Shown here: positions 8,436 to 21,050 of the stretch, piece after piece
Numbering within the stretch: the first letter of the stretch is position 1
Layout: every line of letters starts with the position of its first letter
Origin: Gammaproteobacteria bacterium
Lineage (GTDB): Bacteria; Pseudomonadota; Gammaproteobacteria; 21-64-14
Direction of reading: 5' to 3'
Assembly (NCBI GenBank): GCA_027013145.1
Contig: JALUXX010000062.1
Coordinates: 1-64,000, forward strand
Length of the DNA: 64,000 nucleotides
Notes under the pieces: generated by a model
Told to the model about the DNA's origin: nothing
Seen by the model: the letters and a program-made list of their open reading frames with translations, nothing else
The model's database searches: none
Translations under genes and position numbers: made by a program

Positions 8436-9824
8436 TCAGACACACAGCCGGTTCCAGGCGTCGAGGGCGGCCACCTTGTAGGCCTCCGCCAGGGTGGGGT
8501 AGTTGAAGACGTTCTCCAGGAAGAACGTGAGGGTCCCGCCCAGGGCCAGGGCCGCCTGCCCGATGTGGATCAGTTCGGTCGACCCCTCCCCGAGGATGTG
8601 CACGCCGAGCACGCGCCGGTCTTCGAGCCCGAACAGGATCTTCAACAGGCCGTCGTTCAGGCCCATGATCTGGCCGCGGGCCGTCTCGCGCAGGCGCGCG
8701 ATCCCGACCTCGTAGGGCACCTTCTGCTCGGTAAGCTCCTGCTCGCTCTTCCCCACCATGCTCATCTCCGGGACCGCGTAGATGCCGAAGGGGAACCACT
8801 CGGGCTGGCTGCTCGCGGGTACGCCGAAGGCGCTGCAGGCCGCGAGCCGGCCCTGCTCCATGGAGGTCGAGGCGAGGCTCGGGAAGCCGATCACATCGCC
8901 CGCCGCGTAGATGTGGGGCGTGTCGGTCTGAAAGCGCTCGTTCACCCGCAGCCGGCCGCGGGCGTCGGCGCTGAGGCCGGCGTTCTCCAGATGCAGCGCG
9001 GCGGTGTTGCCGGTGCGCCCGGCGGCGAACATCACCAGTTCGGATCGCAGCGTCTTGCCGCTCTCGAGCGTGGTCGTCACGTGGCCGTTGGGGCCGTGGC
9101 TCACGCCTGCGACCGCCTCGCCCAGGCGCAGCAGCACGCCGCGGTCGCGCATGTGATGGGAGAATTCGTCCACGACCTCGCGGTCCATGAAGTCGAGCAG
9201 GTGCGGGCGGCTCTCGACCAGCGTCACCTTCACATCGAGGATGCTGAAGATCGAGGCGTATTCCAGGCCGATGACGCCGCCGCCGACGACGATCATCGAG
9301 CGCGGGATGCGTTTGAGGCTCAGGATCCCGTCACTGTCGATAATGGTGTCGTCGTCGAAGGGCACCGACTCGGGGCGGTGCGGCGTCGTGCCGGTGGCGA
9401 TGAGGGTGCGTTCGGCCTCCAGCGACAGGTGCTCGCCGCCCGGGGTCTCGACCGTGACGCGGTGGGGATCCGCGAACGCGGCGGCGCCCTGGATCACGTC
9501 GACGCCGTTGCGCGCGAGCTGGTTCTGCATCACTTCGGTCTCGTGCTGCAGGGTCGTGCGCAGGCGCTGCATCAGGTCCTCGATGCCGATATGGGGCTTG
9601 AGGCGGTAGCCGTAGCCGTAGAGGCCGCGCTGGCTCCATCCGGTCAGATAGAGCACCGCTTCGCGCAGCGTCTTGCTCGGGATCGTCCCGGTGTGCACCG
9701 AGACCCCGCCGACGACCGGGCGGCGCTCGATGACGGCGACCCGCCGCCCGAGCTTGGCCGCCTGGATGGCGGCCTTCTGGCCCGCCGGTCCGCTACCGAT
9801 GACGAGGAAGTCGTAGCGCTGCAC
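8436..9824 (-). CDS. sthA: Soluble pyridine nucleotide transhydrogenase
   Basis: Cytosolic FAD enzyme that moves hydride between NADPH and NAD+. The 462-residue flavoprotein has the FAD dinucleotide motif GSGPAGQ at residues 10-16, a second NAD(P) fold (VVGGGVIGLEYASI), the YAAGDVIG FAD segment, and a C-terminal dimerisation domain with GVHILGEGSTELIHIGQ. The redox-disulfide position of related reductases reads VHTGTIPSK, without the Cys pair, as expected of SthA and unlike lipoamide dehydrogenase. It is monocistronic or leads into the ATP-grasp and MFS genes. It is divergent from the GGDEF-EAL gene. Confidence 0.93.
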   Translation of the reverse strand: MQRYDFLVIGSGPAGQKAAIQAAKLGRRVAVIERRPVVGGVSVHTGTIPSKTLREAVLYLTGWSQRGLYGYGYRLKPHIGIEDLMQRLRTTLQHETEVMQNQLARNGVDVIQGAAAFADPHRVTVETPGGEHLSLEAERTLIATGTTPHRPESVPFDDDTIIDSDGILSLKRIPRSMIVVGGGVIGLEYASIFSILDVKVTLVESRPHLLDFMDREVVDEFSHHMRDRGVLLRLGEAVAGVSHGPNGHVTTTLESGKTLRSELVMFAAGRTGNTAALHLENAGLSADARGRLRVNERFQTDTPHIYAAGDVIGFPSLASTSMEQGRLAACSAFGVPASSQPEWFPFGIYAVPEMSMVGKSEQELTEQKVPYEVGIARLRETARGQIMGLNDGLLKILFGLEDRRVLGVHILGEGSTELIHIGQAALALGGTLTFFLENVFNYPTLAEAYKVAALDAWNRLCV

Positions 9825-10061
9825 GGGGAATCTCCGCGAGGCCGCCGGGGCGGCGTGGACGGGCCCGTCGCCCGCGGCGCCCCGGGCCCACCATGCTAGC
9901 GCTGGGGTATTGGAAAGCTTTAGCCCGTATTTCTCACCGGGCGCCCAGCGCTCGGAGCCGCCGGGCTCCGATGGGACTCAAACACCGCCTGCGGCCGGTC
10001 GATAGCACGGATTGGAGGCCCGGCGTCGGCGCGGGGCGGCGGATGGGGTACCCCGAGGGCG

Positions 10062-13049
10062 ATGGGCGCACGGATCCTGATCATCGAAGGGCACGCGCAC
10101 GACACGGACGACGTGGCGGGCCCCCTGGCGTCGGCGGGGTTCGAGGTGCGACGGTGCCCCGCGCACGCCGCGGCGCAGACCCCCGTCCCCGATGCGGTGT
10201 TGATCCCTCTCGAACGGTGTGGGGATCCGGGTGTGCCGGACGCGCTGCGGCGGATCCGTGCCGCCGGAGGGGGCGTGGTGCTGGCCCTGGTCGGGCCGCC
10301 GGACGACGATGCGCTGCTCCAATGCGCGGACGCCGTGCGGCCGGCCGGCTATCTGGACCGCTCGTGGTCGCCGCGGTGTCTGGCCGCCGCGCTCACGGCG
10401 ATCCTCGCCCGGCGCCCGGGTCGGGAGGAGCGGCACCCGGAACGGCGCGCGATGGAGAGCGCCATGGACGGGATGGCGCTGCTCGACGCGCGCGGGGTCT
10501 ATACCTTCGTCAACGAGGCGCACGCCCGGCTCTACGGCTACGATCGCCCGGACGAGATGCTCGGGCGCTCGTGGCATACCCTCTATGACACGGCCGAGCT
10601 CGCGCGCTTTCGCGAGACGATCATGCCGGTCGTCGCCGCCGCCGGGCGCTGGCGCGGCGAGGCCGTCGGCCTGCGTCGCGACGGCACCCGCTTTGCACAG
10701 GAACTCTCGCTGACGGCCCTCGAAGACGACGGTCTGGTGTGCGTGGTGCGCGACATCAGCGAGCGCCGGCGCGAGGAGGAGGCGCGCCGCGTCCGGGAGG
10801 CCGCGCTGCGGGCGCAGCAGCAGGCGCTGCTGGAGCTGGTTTCGCGCCAGGGCGCCGCGCCCGGCTGCGAGGCCGATGTCTTCCGCCGGGTATGCGAGAC
10901 CGCTGCGCGCACCCTGGGCGTGGAGCGCGTGGGGCTGTGGCGCTTCGACGCGGCCCGCACACGGATCGTCTGCGAGGTGCTCTACGAGCGCGGGCCGGGG
11001 CGTTTCTCGGCCGGGATGACGCTGGCGCGCGCCGACTATCCGAGCTATTTCGCGGCCATGGAGTCGGACCTCGTCATCGCCGCCGCCGACGCCCACGAGG
11101 ACCCGCGGACCCGGGAGTTTTCGGACGGCTACCTGACGCCGGCGGGCATCGGCGCGATGCTGGACGCCCCGATCCGGCTCGGCTCCGGCACGGCCGGCGT
11201 GCTGTGCCACGAGCACGTCGGCCCGCCCCGTCCCTGGACCCTCGAGGAACAGAACTTCGCCGCCGCCCTCGCGGATATCGTCGCCCTGGCGATGGACGAG
11301 GCCGAGCGCCGGCGCGCCGAGCGCGAGTTGCAGCACGAGAAGGAGCTCGCCCAGGTGACCCTGGAATCGATCGGCGACGGGGTGATCCGCACCGACGTGC
11401 ACGGCATCGTCGAGTACCTGAACCCGGTCGCCGAGAAGCTAACCGGCTGGCCCCGGGACGAGGCCCTGGGGCGAGCGCTGCTGGAGGTCCTGCGTCTGGT
11501 CGACGAGGTCAGCGGGCGCGCGCTGCCCGATCCCGTGGCGCGCTCGCGCCGCGAGCGGGGGAGCTTCTGCCTCGCCGGCAGGACCCTTTTGCTGCACCGG
11601 GATCAGGTGCGCCGGTTCGCCACCGAGGTCACGGTGTCCCCGGTGCTCGATCTCGAGCGCAGGGTCATCGGTACGGTGCTGGTGTTCCGGGACGTCACCG
11701 AATTGCACGGCATGGCGCGTCAGATGGCCTATCAGGCCAGCCACGACCCGCTCACCGGTCTGATCAACCGCCGCGAATTCGAGCGCCGCGTGGAGCGGGC
11801 CCTGGAGCGCGTACGTAGCGCCGGGTCCGATACCGGGCATGCCCTGTGCTACCTCGACCTCGACCAGTTCAAGATCGTCAACGACACCTGCGGTCACGCC
11901 GCGGGAGACGAACTCCTGCGCCGTCTGGCCGTCGAGCTGTCCGGTTGCGTGCGCGAAACCGACACCCTCGCCCGTCTCGGCGGCGACGAGTTCGGCGTGC
12001 TGCTGGAGCACTGTCCGCTGGAGCGCGCCGCGCAGATTGGCGACAAGCTGCGCCGCGTCGTGCAGGGGTTCCGCTTCGACTGGGAGGGCAAACGCTTCGA
12101 GATCGGCGTCAGCATCGGTGTGGTCGCGCTGGACGCCGATACCGGCGGGCTCTCCGACGGCCTCGGCGCCGCCGACGCCGCCTGCTACGTCGCCAAGGAA
12201 CAGGGGCGCAACCGCGTCCATGTCTCCCACGCGGCGGACGGCGCGTTGTTGCGCCATCACGGGCAGATGCGCTGGGCGCGGCGTATCCGCGAGGCGCTCA
12301 ACGAGGACCGGTGGCAGTTGTGGCTGCAGCCCTACCGTGCGCTCTCACCGGACTGCGCCGGCGTGCGCCCCGCCGAGTTCCTGCTGCGCATGGTCGACGA
12401 GGACGGGACCGTCGTCGCGCCGGGCGAATTCCTCCCGGCGGCGGAGCGCTATCATCTCATGCCCGACGTCGACCGCTGGGTCGTGCGTTCGGCGCTGGCG
12501 GCGCTCGCCGGCGGACACCCCGGCGTGCGCGACCTGAACCTCTGCGGCATCAACCTGTCGGGGCAGTCCCTGGGAGACGAGTCGTTTCTTCCCTACGTGA
12601 CGGACTGCCTGGAGGCGAGCGGGGTCGCCGCCGCCCGCGTGTGTTTCGAGGTCACCGAGACGGCGGCGGTCGCCAACCTCGCGCAGGCGATGCGCTTCAT
12701 GTCGGTGCTGCGCGAGCGCGGCTGCCGCTTCGCGCTGGACGACTTCGGCAGCGGCCTGAGTTCCTTCGCCTACCTGAAGAATTTCCCGGTCGACTATCTC
12801 AAGATCGACGGGGCCTTCGTCCGCGACATGGCGGAGGATCCCGTCGATCATGCCATGGTGGAGGCCATCCACCAGGTCGGCCGCGTGCTGAGGATGCGGA
12901 CCGTGGCCGAGTTCGTGGAGGACGAGGCGACCCTGACCGAGCTGCGGCGCCTGGGCGTGGACTTCGCCCAGGGTTATGCCGTGGCCCGGCCGGCGCCGCT
13001 CGAATCGTACGCGGCCGACACCGACGCCGACGCCGCGCGGCGGGGCTGA
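10062..13049 (+). CDS. PAS-GAF-PAS-GGDEF-EAL cyclic-di-GMP regulator
   Basis: Predicted bifunctional c-di-GMP enzyme of 995 residues with no transmembrane segment. Order: a receiver-like domain (1-120) whose phospho-acceptor position reads DAVLIPL without a clear Asp; PAS (about 130-240); GAF (about 265-410); PAS (about 425-550); GGDEF (about 560-720); EAL (about 735-990). The GGDEF motif is intact at 640-644, with an RETD inhibitory I-site five residues before it. The EAL motif reads EFL (Glu772), yet DDFG (893-896), YLKIDG and the catalytic Glu in TVAEF remain, so phosphodiesterase activity is plausible. It is transcribed alone and its signal is unknown. Confidence 0.93.
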   Translation: MGARILIIEGHAHDTDDVAGPLASAGFEVRRCPAHAAAQTPVPDAVLIPLERCGDPGVPDALRRIRAAGGGVVLALVGPPDDDALLQCADAVRPAGYLDRSWSPRCLAAALTAILARRPGREERHPERRAMESAMDGMALLDARGVYTFVNEAHARLYGYDRPDEMLGRSWHTLYDTAELARFRETIMPVVAAAGRWRGEAVGLRRDGTRFAQELSLTALEDDGLVCVVRDISERRREEEARRVREAALRAQQQALLELVSRQGAAPGCEADVFRRVCETAARTLGVERVGLWRFDAARTRIVCEVLYERGPGRFSAGMTLARADYPSYFAAMESDLVIAAADAHEDPRTREFSDGYLTPAGIGAMLDAPIRLGSGTAGVLCHEHVGPPRPWTLEEQNFAAALADIVALAMDEAERRRAERELQHEKELAQVTLESIGDGVIRTDVHGIVEYLNPVAEKLTGWPRDEALGRALLEVLRLVDEVSGRALPDPVARSRRERGSFCLAGRTLLLHRDQVRRFATEVTVSPVLDLERRVIGTVLVFRDVTELHGMARQMAYQASHDPLTGLINRREFERRVERALERVRSAGSDTGHALCYLDLDQFKIVNDTCGHAAGDELLRRLAVELSGCVRETDTLARLGGDEFGVLLEHCPLERAAQIGDKLRRVVQGFRFDWEGKRFEIGVSIGVVALDADTGGLSDGLGAADAACYVAKEQGRNRVHVSHAADGALLRHHGQMRWARRIREALNEDRWQLWLQPYRALSPDCAGVRPAEFLLRMVDEDGTVVAPGEFLPAAERYHLMPDVDRWVVRSALAALAGGHPGVRDLNLCGINLSGQSLGDESFLPYVTDCLEASGVAAARVCFEVTETAAVANLAQAMRFMSVLRERGCRFALDDFGSGLSSFAYLKNFPVDYLKIDGAFVRDMAEDPVDHAMVEAIHQVGRVLRMRTVAEFVEDEATLTELRRLGVDFAQGYAVARPAPLESYAADTDADAARRG

Positions 13050-13113
13050 AGGTCCCGGGAGACGCGGGCGGCGGCGAGGTCCCGGAGTCGGTCCCGCGCC
13101 GCCGCCGATGCCG

Positions 13114-15147
<2,034 letters not shown>

Positions 15148-15309
15148 GGACCATCCTCCGTATGATGAGCGGCGCGCAGCCGCATACCGGCGGGCGACGG
15201 GTCCGGGTCTGCGACGACCGCGCCCGCGTCCGCAAGCCAATGCGTCGCCGGCCCCCGATCGCGGCCGCGCGGCCGCAGGGTCGGCGACAAACTCCCCGGC
15301 CGTCTCCGG

Positions 15310-15507
15310 TCAGGGTTGCTTGAACACGGTCCCGGGCCTGAGCCCGAAGACCTCCTCGAGCCTGAGTTCCCCGATGAGGCGGTCGACCGCCGCCTGGCCG
15401 TGCTCGCGCTGGACCTCGGCCAGGATCAGGCGCGCGGCGTTGCGATTGTAGCCGCTGCCCATCTGCACCTGGACGGCGAGCAATTCTCTGGCTTTGTCCA
15501 GGGTCAT
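15310..15507 (-). CDS. Small conserved hypothetical protein between pfp and hppA
   Basis: A 65-residue soluble, helical protein with no recognised domain (starts MTLDKARELL). It sits in the same direction 33 bp after pfp and 162 bp before hppA. The ATG at 15507 has no Shine-Dalgarno; instead an FNR-like box sits 3-17 bases upstream. If that box serves a promoter for this gene, translation could begin at the internal ATG at 15462. The function is unknown; a role linked to PPi metabolism is only suggested by position. Confidence 0.65.
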   Translation of the reverse strand: MTLDKARELLAVQVQMGSGYNRNAARLILAEVQREHGQAAVDRLIGELRLEEVFGLRPGTVFKQP

Positions 15508-15510
15508 CGC

Positions 15511-15524
15511 TTGATCCAGGTCAA
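15511..15524. promoter_or_regulatory. FNR/Crp-family box inside the pfp-hppA operon
   Basis: TTGAT-N4-GTCAA at 15511-15524 differs from the FNR consensus TTGAT-N4-ATCAA at one base. It lies between the pfp stop and the start of the small gene. FNR-type factors usually activate from about 41 bases before a start site, which would place a transcript start near 15476, just inside the small gene. This suggests oxygen-responsive internal control of hppA, but no matching -10 was identified. Confidence 0.45.
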
Positions 15525-15540
15525 GGGGCCCCGTTCCGGC

Positions 15541-16818
15541 CTACTTCAGCACGAAGCGCCCCTTCAGGCGGCGCGGGACCGGCGTGTTCTTGAGCGTCGC
15601 GTACTGTGGCAGACCGTTGCGGTACGGGGGGTAGTCCTCGCCCCGGACCAGCGGCTGCAGGTAGCGCCGGCACTTCTCGGTGATGCCGAAGCCGTCGCGG
15701 GCGATGAACTCGCGCGGCATCTTCTTCTCGACGTTGGCCACGTCCGCGAGCGGCGCCACGCCGATGCCCCAGCGGTAGGGCTTGTCGGATTTGCGCACGA
15801 TGGTCGGCATGACCGCGTTCTGACCCTTGAGCGCGAGCTGCACCGCGGCCTTGCCCACGGCGTAGGCCTGCTCGACGTCGGTCTTGGAGGCGATGTGCCG
15901 GGCGGAGCGTTGCAGGTAGTCGGCGACCGCCCAGTGGTACTTGTATCCCAGGGAGTCCTTGATGAGCTGCGCGATGACCGGCGCGACGCCGCCGAGCTGG
16001 GTGTGCCCGAAGGCGTCTTTGGTGCCGGCCTCGGCCAGGAAGCGGCCCGCGGCGTTGCGCACCCCCTCGGAGACGACGATCGCGCAGTAGCCGTATTTCT
16101 TGACCGCCTGATCGACGCGCTTGAGGAACTTCTCCTGGTCGAACACCACCTCGGGGAAGAGGATGACGTGCGGTGCGTCGCCCGCCTTCTCGGCGGCGAG
16201 GCCGCCGGCGGCGGCGATCCAGCCCGCATGCCGGCCCATGACCTCCATGACGAAGATCTTCGTGGAGGTCTTGGCCATGGAGGCGACGTCGAAGGCGGCC
16301 TCGCGGATGGAGACGGCGACGTACTTGGCGACGGAGCCGAATCCGGGGCAGTTGTCGGTGATCGGCAGGTCGTTGTCGACGGTCTTGGGCACGCCGATGC
16401 AGGTGATGGGATAGCCCATCTTCTCGCTCAACTGCGACACCTTGTAGGCGGTGTCCTGGGAGTCGTTGCCGCCGTTGTAGAAGAAGTAGCCGATGTTGTG
16501 CGCCTCGAAGACCTCGATGAGCCGCTCGTATTCCGCGCGGTTCTCGTCGAGCCCCTTGAGCTTATAGCGCGCCGAGCCGAACGCCCCGCCCGGGGTATGG
16601 CGCAACGCGGCGATGGCGGCGGCCGATTCGCGCCCGGTGTCGATGAGATCCTCGGTGAGGGCGCCGATGATGCCGTTGCGCCCGGCGTAGACCTTGCCGA
16701 TGCGGTCCTTGTGTCGGCGCGCGGTTTCGATCACCCCGCAGGCGCTGGCGTTGATGACGGCGGTGACCCCGCCGGACTGCGCATAAAAGGCGTTCTTCTT
16801 CGCCGCTTTCCTGGCCAT
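15541..16818 (-). CDS. pfp: Pyrophosphate-dependent 6-phosphofructokinase
   Basis: Reversibly phosphorylates fructose 6-phosphate with PPi, so it can serve both glycolysis and gluconeogenesis. The 425-residue protein has GGNDS (116-120) and PKTVDND (144-150). In ATP-dependent enzymes these read GGDGS and GTIDND, so PPi is the predicted donor. MGRHAGW is the conserved substrate segment. The ATG at 16818 begins the family homology and GGGAG lies upstream; a longer frame to 16911 is unlikely. It is the first gene of an operon with a small gene and hppA, pairing a PPi consumer with a PPi-linked proton pump. Confidence 0.94.
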   Translation of the reverse strand: MARKAAKKNAFYAQSGGVTAVINASACGVIETARRHKDRIGKVYAGRNGIIGALTEDLIDTGRESAAAIAALRHTPGGAFGSARYKLKGLDENRAEYERLIEVFEAHNIGYFFYNGGNDSQDTAYKVSQLSEKMGYPITCIGVPKTVDNDLPITDNCPGFGSVAKYVAVSIREAAFDVASMAKTSTKIFVMEVMGRHAGWIAAAGGLAAEKAGDAPHVILFPEVVFDQEKFLKRVDQAVKKYGYCAIVVSEGVRNAAGRFLAEAGTKDAFGHTQLGGVAPVIAQLIKDSLGYKYHWAVADYLQRSARHIASKTDVEQAYAVGKAAVQLALKGQNAVMPTIVRKSDKPYRWGIGVAPLADVANVEKKMPREFIARDGFGITEKCRRYLQPLVRGEDYPPYRNGLPQYATLKNTPVPRRLKGRFVLK

Positions 16819-16936
16819 CTCGAATTCTCTCCCCTGGGGCTGCGGTCCCCGTGGTTCGTTGTGTTGCGGATATCGAAGCCGCCCGCATGATATCGGCTCC
16901 GCGGTCCGCATACCACCGCACCCGCGGCGGGCCGCG

Positions 16937-17290
16937 TCAGTCCCCCTGCGGCGCCATTCCGCGCTCGCGCTCGTGGTCCGACTGGACCCGCAGCAGGGTG
17001 AGGATGCAATCGCCGAGGTCGTCGTACTCCTCGATCCCGGTGCCGAACACCTGGCGGACGCGGTAGAAAAACTGACAGCGGTAGCGGCTCGGCGCGGTCT
17101 TGAAGACGACGAAGTGGCAACCGCGCTCCTGCCAGTAGAGGCTCGGGCAGGTCACCAGTTCGAGGGCGTGCGGATCGAGGCGCAGTTCGCTCTCGGCCGG
17201 TTCCGGCTCGACCGGGCGCGCGTAGCGCTCGGCGAGAATCGCGCGGGCGACCTCGAGTTCCTGTGCAGTGAATTCCGGGATGCGGTCCAT
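16937..17290 (-). CDS. Conserved hypothetical protein, 117 aa
   Basis: Soluble protein of 117 residues of unknown function. It is acidic at the N-terminus (VEPEPAESEL) with a central block rich in aromatic and Cys residues (LVTCPSLYWQERGCHF, FKTAPSRYRCQFFYRV). Three Cys and several aromatic residues suggest a compact fold, but no metal-binding pattern is clear. The ATG at 17290 is chosen; the longer frame runs into the adk-side intergenic. It lies upstream of pfp on the same strand (118-bp gap) and is divergent from adk. Confidence 0.62.
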   Translation of the reverse strand: MDRIPEFTAQELEVARAILAERYARPVEPEPAESELRLDPHALELVTCPSLYWQERGCHFVVFKTAPSRYRCQFFYRVRQVFGTGIEEYDDLGDCILTLLRVQSDHERERGMAPQGD

Positions 17291-17401
17291 GGATGCTTCA
17301 ATAATCAATGGGTTCGACGCGGGCTCGCCGTGCCGGGCGCGCCGCCCCCGTCGAAGGGGGTCCAAGGATACTCCAAAACATAATGCATTTCATGGGGTTC
17401 G

Positions 17402-17430
17402 TTGACTTGTCGCGGTCGTGCGGGTAGCTT
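17402..17430 (+). promoter_or_regulatory. Predicted sigma-70 promoter of adk
   Basis: TTGACT (17402-17407), a 17-bp spacer and TAGCTT (17425-17430) inside the 390-bp divergent gap before adk. The predicted start near 17437 gives a leader of about 244 bases. A perfect 8-bp stem with a 7-base loop (17444-17466, CGCCGCGG arms) lies at its 5' end. The rest of the gap (17291-17401 and 17467-17680) holds nothing recognisable apart from a short AT-rich stretch near 17370-17395. Confidence 0.55.
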
Positions 17431-17680
17431 AGTCGCACGTTTACGCCGCGGTGTGCGTCCGCGGCGTGCGCAACGCCCGCCGGCGCCGGCGCGCGGGCGG
17501 ACCGATACGGGACACCCGGGGTGTGGCCGGGATCGGGGTGCGGCCGGCGGGGACGGGCGGTCCGGGGCGCAGGGACGGGCGGGTGGCGAGCCGAACCCGC
17601 AGTGTCCGGACCGTGCCGGGGCTGCCGGTCGGCAGTCCATCCAAGACAACAACCCAGACGACGGGGAGCGAAAGGCCGCC

Positions 17681-18766
17681 ATGAGAATCGTACTGTTGGG
17701 AGCACCGGGGTCGGGCAAGGGTACGCAGGCGAAACAGCTCGTCGATCAATACCATATCCCGCAGATCTCCACCGGCGACCTGCTCCGTGCGGCGGTGGCC
17801 GCCGACACGCCGCTCGGACGCATGGCGAAGGCGGCCATGGACGCCGGGCAGCTAGTCTCCGACGAGATCGTACTCGGGATGATCCGCGAGCGCCTCGCCG
17901 AGTCCGACGCGCAGCGCGGTTTCATCCTCGACGGGTTCCCGCGCAATCTGTCGCAGGCGGAATCCCTCGACGGGATGCTGCAGGATCTGGGGCAGCCCCT
18001 GGACCTGGCGCTGCTGATCGACGTCGACTTCGACGTGCTGATGCAGCGCCTGACCGGGCGGCGGACCTGCGAATCCTGCGGCGCGGTCTACAACGTCTAC
18101 TCGAATCCGCCCAAGTTCGATGACCGCTGCGATCTCTGCGGCGGCAATCTGCGTCGTCGGGCCGACGACAACGAGGAGACGATCGGCAACCGGCTGCGGG
18201 TCTACGAGGCGCAGACCACTCCCGTCGTCGATTACTACCGCCGTAGCGGGCGCCTGCGCACCGTTCAGGGTGTAGGGGAGATCTCCGACATCCAGCGTGC
18301 GATCCGCCGCATCCTGGACGCGGTGGGCCGGGGCGAGGCGTCCGCCCCGGCGGGCGCCGGCGAAGGGGCTGCCGCAGCCGTTGTGGCGAGGCGGCCCGCC
18401 GGCGGCGAGGAGGCGACCGCCCGGAAGAAGCCCGCAGCCAAGAAGAAGCCGGCGGCCAAGAAGAAGACCGCGGCCAAGAAGAAAGCCGCGGCCAAGAAGA
18501 AGCCGGCGGCCAAGAAGAAGCCGGCGGCCAAGAAGAAGCCCGCAGCCAAGAAGAAGCCGGCGGCGAAGAAGAAGCCCGCGGCGAAGAAGAAAGCCGCGGC
18601 GAAGAAGAAAGCCGCGGCGAAGAAGAAGCCGGCGGCGAAGAAGAAACCTCTCGCCAAGAAGAAATCCTCGGCCCGGAAGAAGTCTGCGGCGAAGAAGGCC
18701 CCGGCGCGCCGCAAGACCGCGGCGAAGAAGGGGGTGCGCCGCCGCACGCCCCGCCGGCCCAAGTAG
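17681..18766 (+). CDS. adk: Adenylate kinase fused to a Lys-rich histone-H1-like tail
   Basis: Catalyses ATP + AMP to 2 ADP. Residues 1-215 form a complete long-type adenylate kinase: P-loop GAPGSGKGT (7-15), DGFPR (84-88), and a LID with a four-Cys zinc site (Cys130, 133, 150, 153). Standard enzymes end there. This one continues for about 145 residues: an Ala/Gly linker, then about 16 hexamers of the AKKKPA type from residue 247, and a basic RRRTPRRPK-like end. The tail resembles AlgP/H1-like bacterial proteins and should bind DNA, RNA or another polyanion. No frameshift or stop separates the parts. It heads the gene run leading to amgK (50-bp gap). Confidence 0.93.
   Translation: MRIVLLGAPGSGKGTQAKQLVDQYHIPQISTGDLLRAAVAADTPLGRMAKAAMDAGQLVSDEIVLGMIRERLAESDAQRGFILDGFPRNLSQAESLDGMLQDLGQPLDLALLIDVDFDVLMQRLTGRRTCESCGAVYNVYSNPPKFDDRCDLCGGNLRRRADDNEETIGNRLRVYEAQTTPVVDYYRRSGRLRTVQGVGEISDIQRAIRRILDAVGRGEASAPAGAGEGAAAAVVARRPAGGEEATARKKPAAKKKPAAKKKTAAKKKAAAKKKPAAKKKPAAKKKPAAKKKPAAKKKPAAKKKAAAKKKAAAKKKPAAKKKPLAKKKSSARKKSAAKKAPARRKTAAKKGVRRRTPRRPK
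18419..18706 (+). repeat. 18-bp tandem repeat encoding AKKKPA hexamers in the adk tail
   Basis: Sixteen in-frame units of 18 bp (GCSAAGAAGAAGCCSGCG-like) encode AKKKPA, AKKKAA, AKKKTA and related hexamers. Units 2-13 are nearly identical, while the first and last units drift. Such an array can expand or contract by slippage in multiples of six residues, so tail length may vary between strains. Confidence 0.9.
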
Positions 18767-18816
18767 GCGAGGACGGCGGGGGCGCAGGTACCGCCCCCGC
18801 CCGTCCCCCGATCCCC

Positions 18817-20552
<1,736 letters not shown>

Positions 20553-20588
20553 ACCCATTGTCCGGGCGAACAGGGTGTAGGCGCTGCG

Positions 20589-21047
20589 ATGGCGAACCTC
20601 GATCCCCAGCAGGTGGCGCAATCCTTCCGTTTCGATCCGCAGGCGGCGCAGGACCTGCGCGCGCGCTGGCTGCGGCTCGTCGACCTCGGCGTGTGGGGGG
20701 ACCTCAAGAGCCCGCGTCTCGGCGCGCTGGCGCGGATGCGCAAACGCCTGCTCGAGACCGGCGAGAACCTGCGTTCGCTGCTCTCCGACCGCAGCTGGAT
20801 CCCGCAGCCGCGCGAGCAGGTCAAGTCCGCGCTGGGCGCCTGCGTGAAGCTGCGCGACGGTCTGCTCGATCTCGAGCGTGCCGCGCGCCTCGTCGAAGGC
20901 GGGGCCGACTTCGCGCGCTTCGAGTCGGAGTTGCTCGCACTGCGTGCGGCGCTGTTGCGCCTGCTCGAACACCACGAGCGTGCGTGGGCCGAACTGCTCG
21001 AGGGACTCTACGCGGATCCCGAGGACGGCGCGGGCGAGGGGGACTGA
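20589..21047 (+). CDS. Uncharacterised helical protein, 152 aa
   Basis: Not recognised. The 152-residue soluble protein is rich in Leu, Arg and Glu and predicted all-helical, with heptad-like runs such as LLDLERAARLVEG and LLALRAALLRLLEHH that suggest a coiled coil. It ends in an acidic tail (DPEDGAGEGD). It lies 36 bp after murU and 3 bp before the GCS2 ligase, so it probably belongs to their transcript and may be a partner of that ligase. Confidence 0.68.
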   Translation: MANLDPQQVAQSFRFDPQAAQDLRARWLRLVDLGVWGDLKSPRLGALARMRKRLLETGENLRSLLSDRSWIPQPREQVKSALGACVKLRDGLLDLERAARLVEGGADFARFESELLALRAALLRLLEHHERAWAELLEGLYADPEDGAGEGD

Positions 21048-21050
21048 GCG

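Noticed and set aside
15316-16890. 524-codon plus-strand frame
   Set aside because: It is the exact antisense of pfp and the small gene and shows no family features.
18419-18766. Lys-rich tail as a separate histone-like gene (AlgP type)
   Set aside because: No internal start codon with ribosome-binding site and no stop between it and the kinase domain; it is one reading frame with adk.
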